Shown here in pieces: positions 44,301 through 53,651 of a DNA stretch of 64,000 bases. The position numbers and the translations under genes are program-made. The notes beneath the pieces are model-generated. The model ran no database searches and was not told the origin of the DNA. It saw only the letters and a list, made by a program, of their open reading frames with translations. The stretch covers positions 32,000,663 through 32,064,662 of the forward strand of contig CM076943.1 of the NCBI GenBank assembly GCA_039566865.1, given 5' to 3'. Origin of the DNA: Aurelia coerulea. Taxonomy: Eukaryota; Cnidaria; Scyphozoa; Semaeostomeae; Ulmaridae. Positions within the stretch are counted from its first letter, which is position 1. Every line of letters begins with the position of its first letter.

Positions 44301-44937
44301 AAGCCACAAGTTTGAAATATTACACCAAAAAAAACTGGACCCTCTGGTTTAACTCCATCAGTTGATTTTTGATCAACTGATAAATGTTATTGTTGAGTGT
44401 GTGCAGTGCAAGGAATCTATTATAGCCATGTTGATGAGTGCTCTTGGCTCATTTGTGTGCATCTTTTCACAAATTTACCACATTTGATATCAATAGATTT
44501 TAATATATTGATATTTGACCCTTTTTACAAAACTCTAGGAAATGTTTAAAAAAAGGACCCTTTTTTCTAGATTCTATGTCCTAGATTTTTCACAAATTCC
44601 TTTCTCCTAGATTTCGTAGACTCTCATGGTTACAATTCTTACATAGGAGTGGAGCCGCCGGGTATCAATGATGCCGTCAATGAAGATTTAGATCACCTTA
44701 AGATCTGGCTGGAGGGCCAAGGGTCAGAATTTTCCGACAAAGAGACATTTTTCCGACAAAAATTAAGCAGGAATATAACGTATAAAAAGTGGCAAAATGT
44801 CTCAGAACTTTTGTCATATAAAAGTTCCATAATAGCGAAGAATTTTTCAAAGGGACGCAGCAGTCCTGTTAAAAGGCGATTCTTGTTGGAGGTGAGGCTG
44901 TTGTCGAGACGTGATTGGTGTTGGAGGTGAGGCTGCA

Positions 44938-45075
44938 GCTAGATGCGCAAGGAGGGAGGAAAAGTGGGGGTCTGGGGGCTTGCCCCCGGGAAAATTTTCT
45001 GTGACCACGCCCTTTAGATCGTTCCAAAACGCCCCTATTTTGAAGAATCTACTATTTGTTTTTGAAGGGAAATTT
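44938..45075. repeat. Dispersed repeat block, copy of 33425-33560
   Basis: GTGGGGGTCTGGGGGCTTGC, then CCCGGGAAAATTTTCTGTGA and CCACGCCCTTTAGATCG, match the block inside the hAT-like shell, with substitutions. Confidence 0.6.
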
Positions 45076-45719
45076 CGAAAAAAGGACCTCAAAAGCACTG
45101 AAAAATAGATCGTTTTCAAATTTTAGATAACAATGTAATAGCTTGATATAAATCTTCATTTCTATAAGCATCCGTTCACAGAAACTAAAAGTAATCCCAT
45201 CTTAGTAATCATTTCCACCTTCCTCAACAATATTCACTTGTGCAAATTCTGACGAGCAACTCATTGAAAGCTTAATGCACAAACCATAAATGCATGACAT
45301 TTTTTAAGTATAAAACGTGCGAAATGAATTGTGAATTTATCGTTTTTAGTCACTAAAATGTTGGTAAAACGACCAAATTTTCGGGGGAAAAGTCCAAGAA
45401 TGTTATGATCGAAAGCATTTGTCTGAAATTTATTCGTCCGAAACTTTTTGCGCCTATGTGTCTATTTTTCCAACAAAAATCACACTTTTCTTTCGATTGA
45501 AAAAGGAATTTTTTGCAGAAAAACGAACGAAGGACCTAGTTTTTTGCCGAAAACGCTACTTTTTCATCAAAAAGTACGTTTTGCGATCGAATAAGTGATA
45601 TTTCATGTACACATTTGGATTGCCATAAAGTAGCTATGTGAGGAAAATGGATTAATTCAATTTTTTTCGATTTTTCCGACAAGAATGGAAAACTGACGAA
45701 TTTTCCGACAACATTTTCA

Positions 45720-46301
45720 CAGGGGGGCCATGGCCTAGACTTATGACGATGAGTCTCTTGTTTCCCTGTGCTCTTTGACTTCTTGATGGCGCTTCAGTCA
45801 ACAGAGACTCATAATATTACTCTGAAAAAGTTGACCCTATTAGGCCTAATATGCTGGGATTCCTAGCATACCAATCAGATTGCGAGATTTGGCGAAGAAC
45901 AATAAGTTTCGAACCTTCAATTCGATTGACGCAGCTTACTAAATTTGAAGGAAGTTGCTGCAGCAGGTACTTGAAGATTTCTCGGTTATGTTTTGGTCTT
46001 AAAAACGTGGACATTGCAGCATTAAAAGACTTATTTTGCACTCACCAGGTAAAGTGAACTTTCTCCTTCAGATGAATACCAAGTTTTGTTGATTAAATGT
46101 CTGCTTACCGTGGTTTCTATCGCATTTCCTTTCTGAGGAGTGACTGTTGAACAGAGCCGAAGTAGTCGTTCGATCCAGATTCGATCAATCGAATGCAGAA
46201 GTTAGGGTCAGGTTTTTAACTGTTTCATTATGAGTCCCTGTGAGCAAGGTACCGCAGGGATACAAGGGACTCATCGTCATAAGTCTAGCCATGGCCCCCT
46301 G
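45720..46301. mobile_element. MITE with CAGGGGG TIRs
   Basis: CAGGGGGGCCATGGCCTAGA, followed by CTTATGACGATGAGTCTCTTG, is matched at the right by AGTCTAGCCATGGCCCCCTG and its continuation. The arms are about 55 bp and the total about 582 bp. The tip suggests a hAT-like element, but the flanking 8 bp (CATTTTCA, GCTCCCCC) do not match. Confidence 0.6.
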
Positions 46302-46966
46302 GCTCCCCCGGCCACGACGCCACTGGGATGAGCATTTGAGCATCGTTACCAAAAAAATTTCTCGAGGAATAGGAATGCTGAAATACTCAAAAAAAACCTC
46401 CCATTACAGACCATTCAAAGGATGTATAAGAGCCTCGTAGAGCCTTACGTAAGATATTGTTCGCCTGTTTGGGGGAAACTGTGGTATTACGGCTCTTCAA
46501 AAATTGCAAAACCTGCAGAATAGAGCAGCCAGGGTAGTCACGAATAGCCCCTATGACGCTTCCTCGCTACCCCTTATCAAACAACTCGGTTGGCTAAATA
46601 TACAACAAATGATAGATTTTGAAACAACGAAAATTGTTCACAAGTCACTGCACAATGAAGTGCCTGATTATCTGCAAGGTCTGTTTACAAGGGTCTCTGA
46701 TAAATGCGTCAGGGAATTACGCAATTCCAAACTGGATTTGAACCTTCTGCTGTTGAAAACATCCCTAGGACAAAAGAGCTTTTCATTCAGGGGAGCCAAA
46801 CTTTGGAACAAATTGGGTTCTGAAGCCAAAACCACAAATAGCTTTTCTGCTTTTAAGAAAGCTGTCACGTGAACACAAAGATATGTTGATTCTACATTTC
46901 CTTTCTTTTATTACTTTAGGTTTGAAATAACAATGTAAATAGGGTTTATATTCTTTTTCTTTTGTT

Positions 46967-47020
46967 GACAGGGCAAGCTGTAAAGCAGTATTTATATATT
47001 TATTGATGCTTCTATCCTGT
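46967..47020 (+). ncRNA. LINE H 3' UTR stem-loop
   Basis: ACAGG ... CCTGT forms the lower helix and GCAAGC ... GCTT the upper, with a TAT-type bulge before CCTGT. The topology equals that of LINEs A, B and G despite different bases. ATAAATAATTTAAAATGAAA follows, as in LINE A. Confidence 0.55.
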
Positions 47021-47054
47021 ATAAATAATTTAAAATGAAATGAAATGAAAATGA

Positions 47055-47355
47055 AGACCCACCCCAAACTAAAATTCTATGTTGCAGGAAGGGTGAAAAT
47101 AAAGAATTGTAAAGACAGATTAAAACATCAATGGGTAAAAAATGTCTTACTTTGAAGAACATACCACAAGTTCTAGCCAGTTTTTTAGAGAGTCCAGTCA
47201 GATGGTACTTCCATGAAAGATTTTCATCCAAAAGAACTCCAAGAAATTTGACATGGCAAGTCTTTTTGACAGGAAGGTTTCCAATGGTTACAGGAAATTT
47301 CCTGTCTATTTGACATGCTTTTGTACTTCTTAGCATAAGGCCTTTGTAATTCCAT
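47055..47355 (-). pseudogene. LINE I ORF2 fragment, upstream half
   Basis: The minus-strand frame contains KGLMLRSTKACQI, VKFLGVLLDENLSWKYHLTG, ARTCGMFFKVRHFLPIDVLI and HRILVWG: the RT thumb region of another LINE family. Similarity stops at the LINE H tail and resumes at 41881. Confidence 0.7.
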
Positions 47356-47667
47356 TACAGTCCAGTCCATTACGTTTACATTTTTGCATTTTCAAAAAAT
47401 CCATCTTGCCAAAAATTTGTTTTTCATAAATTTAGCCTTTTTTGAATATACTAAGCACGACAACAAGTCTCTCCTCGCTTAGTTTAGTTACTGAGAGAGC
47501 TCTTCCTTTAAGAATTATTATCCCTACAAGATTTGTATGTTTTTTGTATAGTAATACCTTTTAGTCCAGGCGGTGGAGGGGGGTGTGGTAAGAAAATGAT
47601 GGAATTTACATGGATGAGTGTTTTTGGTCAATTCTGGGGCGCTGATTACGAAAATCGATGTTATACG

Positions 47668-48157
47668 TGTAAAGGTACTCTAGGGACCTTCACAAGTGGG
47701 TTCAAAGCGAAGGATGTCGACACAATAAAGACAACGTACGTTTCAGAAACAAATAAACTAGTTCATCGGCACATCTTTTTAACGGCAATATTCGTCTATC
47801 ACACGGCAATTATCCACGGCAACATCGACAGTAAAACAGCAAGTTCGACAATAATACGGCAGCGGCAATCTTCTAAATTCGTCTAAACATCAAGGCTCAC
47901 ACACAGGCCTAAAGTATTCGAATAAATCTCAGTTCGACAAAATTCCTAAACTACGAGCTTCTAATTAGCGTCCTTCCTTAGCGACTTGTCTACGACAACT
48001 GACCAGAATCAAACTCAAAAGTAATTAGGTAAATACGCAAGAGCTAATACACAAAGTCTGTCTTTTACCATATTGGCTTAACATTTTCGTGTGTGCACAA
48101 TGTCAAGTATCAGTCACGAATGTATGACGTAAACTCTCAAAGTTCTGTTGTGTAACA
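47668..48157. mobile_element. Candidate solo LTR in left palindrome arm
   Basis: The left arm has 490 bp absent from the right arm. It begins TGTAAAGG, ends GTGTAACA (TG...CA), and is flanked by TACG on both sides (47664-47667, 48158-48161), which is single in the other arm. This fits a solo LTR with a 4-bp target duplication. No internal retroelement sequence was found. Confidence 0.5.
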
Positions 48158-48375
48158 TACGGCGAATTTCCGGGGCCTTCAGCCTCGTTTTCACGAAAAA
48201 GCCTCGTTTTCAGCAAAACACGTAAAACCATTTAAATTCAAGAAGCTGTTTAAGCTGCCAACTATAAATCAACGGCAAACATAGTAGCATGCTAAACATT
48301 AAATTTTCTTACTAAAAATTTAATTTTCTAACTTCCGGTCACGTGATATGACGTCACAGTACTCAAAATACCATT

Positions 48376-48561
48376 TCAATGGAACTTTTTTTCTAAAGTA
48401 GTTTTTTTTAAGTAGCGACGACAGCAAAACTTTATTATATCTTCAATCTCTTCCAACTCATACTTATCTTCAGAAACATTAAAATCTTGGTTAATAGTGT
48501 CATCAGCTGCCTCTTCTAGGCGTTCATCAATGTCTTCCGGTAAGCAATCCTGACTCGACAT
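48376..48561 (-). CDS. Unrecognised acidic ORF, left arm
   Basis: A 61-codon frame: SSQDCLPEDIDERLEEAADD, then VSEDKYELEEIEDIIKF. The downstream part is basic (CCRRYLKKTTLEKKF). The right arm holds the same sequence, but its start codon is ATA instead of ATG (about 50696) and the frame is shifted. No known domain; it might be a downstream exon of the 48679-49023 frame. Confidence 0.35.
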   Translation of the reverse strand: MSSQDCLPEDIDERLEEAADDTINQDFNVSEDKYELEEIEDIIKFCCRRYLKKTTLEKKFH

Positions 48562-48678
48562 AATGATCCGTCTTCACTCTAAGAATGTCTTTCTGGATGG
48601 TCGATATTTCTACTATGAGTCTGTTAGCGTAACAACGTAAATGCTCTTTTCGTAGTTTGGCTCTTTTACAGTGAAACT

Positions 48679-49023
48679 CTAGCCTTCTTTGGCAAGGTAT
48701 GGCATCAAAGATAGGTAAATAGATAATGTTATCATCTTTCTCGTATCTTTGCCAAAAATGTTTCTTCTGGCGTCATTTACTGACTCCAATCTTCGGATAC
48801 AGGCAACAAACAAATATTTCCAATGTTTTAAAAACATTTCTTGGCTTAGTGTTGCTTCGTCTCCGAGGGTTGTAAATGTAGCTTTATTCTCCATGATACG
48901 TTGTTTCGCTGTTTCATTGTTTACTTTCTTTCCGAAAAAACATGATAGGTAGTCATTTGCCAGTAAATACGAGTAAGCCAATGAGTGCCTTTTGCTGCTG
49001 AATGGTAAGACTACTTGAGGCAT
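48679..49023 (-). CDS. Unrecognised 114-residue ORF, left arm
   Basis: The frame contains LAYSYLLANDYLSCFFGKKV, KATFTTLGDEATLSQEMFLK, HWKYLFVACIRRLESVNDAR and LSIYLSLMPYLAKEG. A near-identical copy on the plus strand in the right arm (50235-50574) retains most residues, but has TAA where this copy has Leu-Lys. Conservation of the frame between arms suggests a real protein of the element, but I do not recognise the family. Confidence 0.4.
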   Translation of the reverse strand: MPQVVLPFSSKRHSLAYSYLLANDYLSCFFGKKVNNETAKQRIMENKATFTTLGDEATLSQEMFLKHWKYLFVACIRRLESVNDARRNIFGKDTRKMITLSIYLSLMPYLAKEG

Positions 49024-49382
49024 ATCATGGATCTTTCTTTCTTTTCCCTGTACCGCTATCGATTAATACCTTGATACCATTAAATTGACAGACGACGAAA
49101 AGGACCAAGACGATGAAAAGGAACAAATAATGACTGATTTATCCTGATACATATTTGCTGCCTTCACAAGTGCCATAAGCTTTCATCTGCTTCTTCATGA
49201 TCGCTTCGGAGCTCGTCTATGTTATGAAATGCTCTTTTGCTGCAGTGAGCCTTGTTTGAGAAGAAGATAATCCTATCTTATGAATCTTCTTTACTTTTTT
49301 ATTATTGATCTTATGATGGCGCTGAAAAGGGATTCCATATTTTCACCATTTCGCATGAAAACTCCGAAGTCTGAAGAGATCT

Positions 49383-49742
49383 TCATATCTGGACTGATCT
49401 TTCACCTTCATCACAGAGTTTTCTCTCGCCGCCTTTAATGCTGTTCTTTGTCGAATGCATGATAACATCTTTGAGGGTAGCTATCTTATTGTTTCCACTG
49501 TGCCGTGAAATCTCCTTATGGCAGCAGCGAGGTCTATAAAGTATATATAAAGGGGTTTTTTCCATCTGGTAACTCGTTGAATTCCAAACATCAAGATCAT
49601 TGATTGCAGCATCAAATAGCTTGCATTCAATTGATTGCGTTTTGCACCATTTGCTCAAATGGAGAGAAACTGCTGGCAATGGGTAGTTTAAAAATTTGTT
49701 GGTATCAATTCCTTCATTTTGACTGGAGGATTGAACTGCCAC
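49383..49742 (-). CDS. Unrecognised ORF in palindrome spacer
   Basis: A 119-codon frame with YPLPAVSLHLSKWCKTQSIE, ECKLFDAAINDLDVW and LYILYRPRCCHKEISRHSG. It lies upstream of, and on the same strand as, the left-arm frames, so it may be part of the same gene. No motif recognised. Confidence 0.3.
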   Translation of the reverse strand: MAVQSSSQNEGIDTNKFLNYPLPAVSLHLSKWCKTQSIECKLFDAAINDLDVWNSTSYQMEKTPLYILYRPRCCHKEISRHSGNNKIATLKDVIMHSTKNSIKGGERKLCDEGERSVQI

Positions 49743-50139
49743 CTAAAGCATCTCTCTGAGTTTTAATTTCTTGATCCTTACCTTTTTTCTTAATATTTAC
49801 AGACTTTGTCGCATTGTTTTGAATGGTTCGAGCTTGTGTCTCTTTATTGAGCTGAAGAATGATTTATCCTAATCGTGATTCGTCAATCTTAACTCAACGC
49901 TATCCATCATTTCTTTTCCCTTGGATTCTAAAGTTGTAAGTGAGCTATAGAATGCATCGCTTACGGGACGTCCAAATAACAAATTTGTACAGATTGCCCG
50001 ATTTCAGATCATGTTAGAATGGATTCAAAAATGGAGTTCTTAGAGTAGCAACAACCTTCTGTACCACCTTTCCAGTTTTCTAAATTTCACAAGGTCAAAG
50101 ACATTTGCCTGTTTTTCGTGTTTTTCTGGTGATGTTGAT

Positions 50140-50576
50140 ATGTTGGTGCTTCTTCTTTTCAAGTATCAATTTAATGGTATTGAGGTATTAATCGATAGCG
50201 GCAAAGGGAAAAAAGAAAGGAAGATCCATGACATGCCTCAAGTGGTCTCACCATTCAGCAGCAAAAGGCACACATTGGCTTACACGTATTTACTGGCAAA
50301 TGACTACGTATCATGTTTTTTCGGAAAGAAAGTAAACAATGAAACAGCGAAACAATGTACTATGGATATTAAAGCTACATTTACAACCCTCGGAGACGAA
50401 GCAGCACTAAGCCAAGAAATGTTTTAACATTGGAAATATTTGTTGTTTGTTGCCTGTATCCGAAGACTGGAGTCAGTAAATGACGCCAGAAGAAACATTT
50501 TGGGCAAAGATACGAGAAAGATGATAACATTATCTATTTACCTATCTTTGATGCCATACCTTGCCAAAGAAGGCTA
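50140..50576 (+). pseudogene. Right-arm copy of the palindrome ORF, broken
   Basis: The plus-strand frame from 50140 (FNGIEVLIDSGKGKKERKIH, then DMPQVVSPFSSKRH) matches the left-arm protein. It stops at TAA (50425-50427) inside MF-HWKY, after which the frame continues matching to LMPYLAKEG and a stop near 50576. The open start here shows residues upstream of MPQVV that are frameshifted in the left arm, so each arm preserves a part that the other has lost. Confidence 0.5.
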
Positions 50577-51202
50577 GAGTTTCACTGTAAAAGAGCCAAA
50601 CTACGAAAAGAGCCTTTACGTTGGTTACACTGACAGACTCATAGTAGAGATATGGACCATCCAGAAAGACATTCTTAGAGTGAAGATGGATCATTATATC
50701 GAGTCAGGATTGCTTACCGGAAGACATTGATGAACGCCTACAAGAGGCAGCTGATGACACTATTAACCAAGATTTTAATGTTTCTGAGGATAAACATGAG
50801 TTGGAAGAGATTGAAGATATAAAATAGTTTTGCTGTCGTTGCTAATTAAACAAAACTACTTTAGAAAAAAAGTTCCATTGAAATGGTATTTTGAGTACTG
50901 TGACGTCATATCACGTGACCGGAAGTTAGAAAATTAAATTTTTAGTAAGAAAATTTAATGTTTAGCATGTTACTGATGTTTGCCGTTGATTTATAGTTGG
51001 CAGCTTAAACAGCTTCTTGAATTTAAATGGTTTTACGTGTTTTGCTGAAAACGAGGCTTTTTCGTGAAAACGAGGCTGAAGGCCCCGGAAATTCGCCGTA
51101 TAACATCGATTTTCGTAATCAGCGCCCCACAATTGACCAAAAACGCTCATCCATATAAATTCCATCATTTTCTTACCACACCCCCCTCCACCGCCTGGAC
51201 TA

Positions 51203-52460
51203 TTTATATATAAATATATATTGTACTTTGTTTTGTAGTTGTATCAGTTGATTGTAGGTAGTGTGATTCCAATTGCATGATGAACATGAACATGAACATC
51301 ACGGGGGGGGGGGGGTTCTTCCATAGTAAAGGTACCTGGGGATGTTCCGCGAGCTAGGGTATACTTTTTCGGACTTCTAGTCTAGCCAAGGGTATACATT
51401 TTGCAATTTTGGGCTACAACGGTCTAGCCAAGGGTTTCATTTTTGACAATATTGGTCAAGGGGAACGGTCGTGATATCATATTTGGTACAAATTTGACAA
51501 TGTTGGTCCAGGAAACGGTCAAAATTGATCTAACCAAGAGTACCATTTTCGTAAAAATTGGTCCAGAGAATGGTCAAATTGGTCTAGCCTACAGTACCGT
51601 TTTGAATATGCTCGTGGCAGACCCCTACCCAAAATTTGGCCAAGAACCTCCCCGTGATGAACATTAACATGAACAAAAAAGATCCCGAGACAATGCAAAT
51701 TGAGGCCAGGATTGCCTCTAAAGAACCCAGAAATATTACTGTTACAATATTTGATGCCCAAAAAAATCAAACACATAATTTTAGTTTATTTGGACCCAAA
51801 AAAATCTCTTTCGGCAATATTCTGACCCAAAAAATTTGACTTGCCTCCCTGTATGTGCATATGCTGAGTGCCCCCCTGGGGCATTGAGTTGCAGCATGGT
51901 TGCAGTGAGGGTCACAGGGAGCATACGAGTCAAATCTTTCTATAGGGCACAGGGAAACCCGCAAATCTCCCAATTTCGCGCTTATAAGCCAACGATATCG
52001 CCGTATTCCGATCACGTGACTGAAAATAAGGCTTTCGAGAAAACTTTTCGAGTACCTTCACGAAAATGAAAATGGATATTCGACTAATAAAGATACAGAG
52101 CTGGTTTTACCACGAATCTATGCTACAGGCCCCACTCCACATTTCTTTTTCTGCATTTGGTTACAATCTCATCAGGGATCGGCCTTACATCGAATTTCAT
52201 TCCTTCGAAAATTGGCCTATGTTCAGGAACGCTACAATAAGATAAAGCATTCAAAATTTCACATGTTACGTTACGTGAATTATGTCCAGGAATAACATGA
52301 AAATATTTGTTTTTGTGATTTTCGAAAATCCTTGACGAATTAAAGCTATTTGTTGCCAAGAAGGCTGATGGGCCTACCTTCACCCGCAGCAGAATCCCAG
52401 TAATCGGCATTAAACCACTCTTTTTCGTAATATTAACTAGTGGATATACTAACGAATAAC
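51203..52460. other. No gene recognised; includes degenerate tandem repeat
   Basis: A (CATGAA) run and a G homopolymer (51302-51315) are followed by repeats (listed separately). A 95-codon minus frame at 52123-52410 (FHVIPGHNSRNVTCEI, IPDEIVTKCRKR) has no known motif. Confidence 0.3.
51375..51605. repeat. Degenerate minisatellite (TCTAGCCAAGGGTA-type)
   Basis: The phrase TCTAGCCAAGGGTATACATT recurs in diverged form (CTAGCCAAGGGTTTCATTTT, CTAACCAAGAGTACCATTTT, CTAGCCTACAGTACCGTTTT), alternating with AATTGGTCCAGA/GAATGGTCAAA words. The spacing is irregular, about 50-60 bp. Confidence 0.65.
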
Positions 52461-52613
52461 TTATATTATCCTTACTGTGTTGGGGTATTATCCTTACTGT
52501 GGTGGATACGCAATACCGGGGTGGGGTATTATCCTTACTGTGGTGGGGTATTATCCTTAATATGGTGGGGCATTATCCTTACTGTGGTGGGGTATTATCC
52601 TTACTGTGGTGCC
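52461..52613. repeat. 22-bp minisatellite
   Basis: The unit GGGGTATTATCCTTACTGTG + GT repeats about six times, four of them contiguous from about 52525, with one 19-bp variant unit (GGATACGCAATACCGGGGT). It is open in more than one frame, giving spurious Trp/Tyr-rich ORFs. Confidence 0.85.
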
Positions 52614-52761
52614 CCCTGGTTCCTACGTCTTTGCTTGTGTCTCATTTTTCAGCCGTTGCCTGTTTTGTGATGTTCAGAGAATCGCACGACTGACATATCT
52701 CGTTTTTGATTACGAAGTCCACTTTGTAATCTAAGAAGGGGCTTCGATGTCAGTCAGTAAG

Positions 52762-52762
52762 T

Positions 52763-52805
<43 letters not shown>
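52762..52805. repeat. (GAAA)n microsatellite, copy 1
   Basis: About eleven AAAG/GAAA units, bordered by GTAAGTAAG. The homologous tract in copy 2 is at about 53768-53808 and is interrupted by GTGAG. Confidence 0.9.
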
Positions 52806-52810
<5 letters not shown>

Positions 52811-53547
52811 AACCAACTTCCGTCACGCTCGTTAAAGCAATTGATTAACGTTTTATCTCTGCTATTAATTAGCACTGAAATAAAGAAAGCGCACATATAA
52901 AGCGCATACAAGACAGAAGTTTCCCGCGATCCTATAGCAACATTTGACGTCGGCTTATTTCATGTTAGACAGATTTGACACCATAAGATGGATAAATTAC
53001 CATGATGTTTACCCAGGCACAACAACAAATTTTCCCAGAATTGGCAAGTTCTTGACTTCATTAGCAGCTTAATTATGTCAAAACAATCGTTTTCTAGAAC
53101 GAACGAATCATTAGCCACTTATTGATAGTACTCATTATGCAAATCAGTCAACTTTAGAGGATGATGTAACCGGTGGCCTGCACAGAGGCTAGCATTTGCA
53201 GCATCACCGAAGGTAGAAGGACCCCCTTCCTAGACAGCTACAGAAAGGTGCAGAATCCCAGCAAGCAATGGTGCCATTGACTGTAATCACCGTGAACTAA
53301 AACATCTTCCTGCATACGATTCTGCACAGAGGTTATTTTCTCGTGACTGCTTGTCTCAAACTAGATGCCCGCGAATATCAACAATAGAACCGTTCTGGAG
53401 GGTTCTGCATAAACATAAGTAGTTTTGCTTTGTCGTAAATCTTACATGACATCTAATTTGAGGCAGATGCACCAACAGTTTCATGCACGAAAATAAGCAA
53501 ACTAAGGGTAATGACTTTTGATTTTTTGCGTATCATCCTCGTTTGAA

Positions 53548-53651
53548 TAGCCTGTGTGCAGACTCTTGGACAGGACAAGACAGGAACAAGAGAGAAAAGT
53601 AGTACTTATAACCCTTTTTTCAATTTCTGACAGAGTCTGCACGCAGGCTAC
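53548..53651. mobile_element. Short inverted-repeat element (TAGCCTGTGTGCAGACTCT)
   Basis: TAGCCTGTGTGCAGACTCT at 53548 and GAGTCTGCACGCAGGCTAC at its right end are inverted. About 60 bp lie between. A lone half (GCACGCAGGCTAC) also appears near 43620, suggesting a dispersed family. Confidence 0.6.

Larger units (their letters stand above)
42150..44662. mobile_element. DNA transposon, 2513 bp, perfect 8-bp TSD
   Basis: Left end CCCGGCGGGTCCACTCCTAT and right end (complement CCCGGCGGCTCCACTCCTAT) form a TIR of about 44 bp that continues GAAAGAATTGTAACCATGA. TATCAATG is repeated at 42142-42149 and 44663-44670. Removing the element and one repeat restores the LINE H reading frame. The interior lacks any transposase; it contains two smaller inverted-repeat elements (43023-43316, 44088-44300). 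The superfamily is open, with hAT, P and KDZ-type elements possible from TSD length alone. Confidence 0.85.
44718..46323. mobile_element. Second interruption of LINE H, composite
   Basis: LINE H stops after WLEG (44717) and restarts at WDEHL (46324). Between them are sequence with repeated TTTTCCGACA words (44735-44760, 45668-45708), the dispersed block at 44938-45075, and an inverted-repeat element at 45720-46301. Because about 210 bp of LINE sequence is also lost, this is not a single clean insertion. Confidence 0.5.
41883..46872 (+). pseudogene. LINE H partial ORF2 (RT and C-terminus), in pieces
   Basis: Piece 1 has GKELSWFKSYLQNRKQCYKV, VHQGSCLEPLLFLIYIKDLP and the catalytic YADDTSISY, ending at DSITDIN. 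Piece 2 continues in frame as DAVNEDLDHLKIWLEG. About 70 residues normally following (NKLSLN... to the LGV region) are missing. Piece 3 resumes at WDEHLSIVTKKISRGIGMLK, then after frameshifts (about 46390 and 46500) LQNLQNRAARVVTNSPYDAS and SFSFRGAKLWNKLGSEAKT, with a stop at 46870-46872. The start is 5'-truncated in mid-RT. Confidence 0.8.
41883..47056 (+). mobile_element. LINE H, 5'-truncated, twice interrupted, inside LINE I
   Basis: Three ORF2 pieces (41883-42149, 44671-44717, 46324-46872), a 3' UTR with a stem-loop (46967-47020) and an (AAATG)n tail (about 47031-47056) belong to one LINE of the A/B/G group. It is split by a 2.5-kb DNA transposon with perfect 8-bp TSD, and by a second interruption at 44718-46323. 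Flanking sequence on both sides is the same minus-strand LINE I. Confidence 0.8.
47564..51200. mobile_element. Long-palindrome element, 3.6 kb
   Basis: The left end GTCCAGGCGGTGGAGGGGGG and its complement at the right are flanked by TA (47562-47563, 51201-51202). The arms run 47564-49088 and 50166-51200 and are highly similar along about 1.03 kb. The left arm carries an extra 490 bp (47668-48157). The spacer is 49089-50165. Both arms contain the same unrecognised coding sequence. TA flanks suggest Tc1/mariner-like or ISL2EU-like mobilisation, but no DDE motif was seen, so classification is open. Confidence 0.75.

Noticed and set aside
45712..46309. 8-bp target duplication for the CAGGGGG-tipped element
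   Set aside because: The flanking octamers CATTTTCA and GCTCCCCC do not match; the surroundings are rearranged.
52440..52693. Overlapping Trp/Tyr-rich ORFs
   Set aside because: They are translations of the 22-bp minisatellite in different frames.
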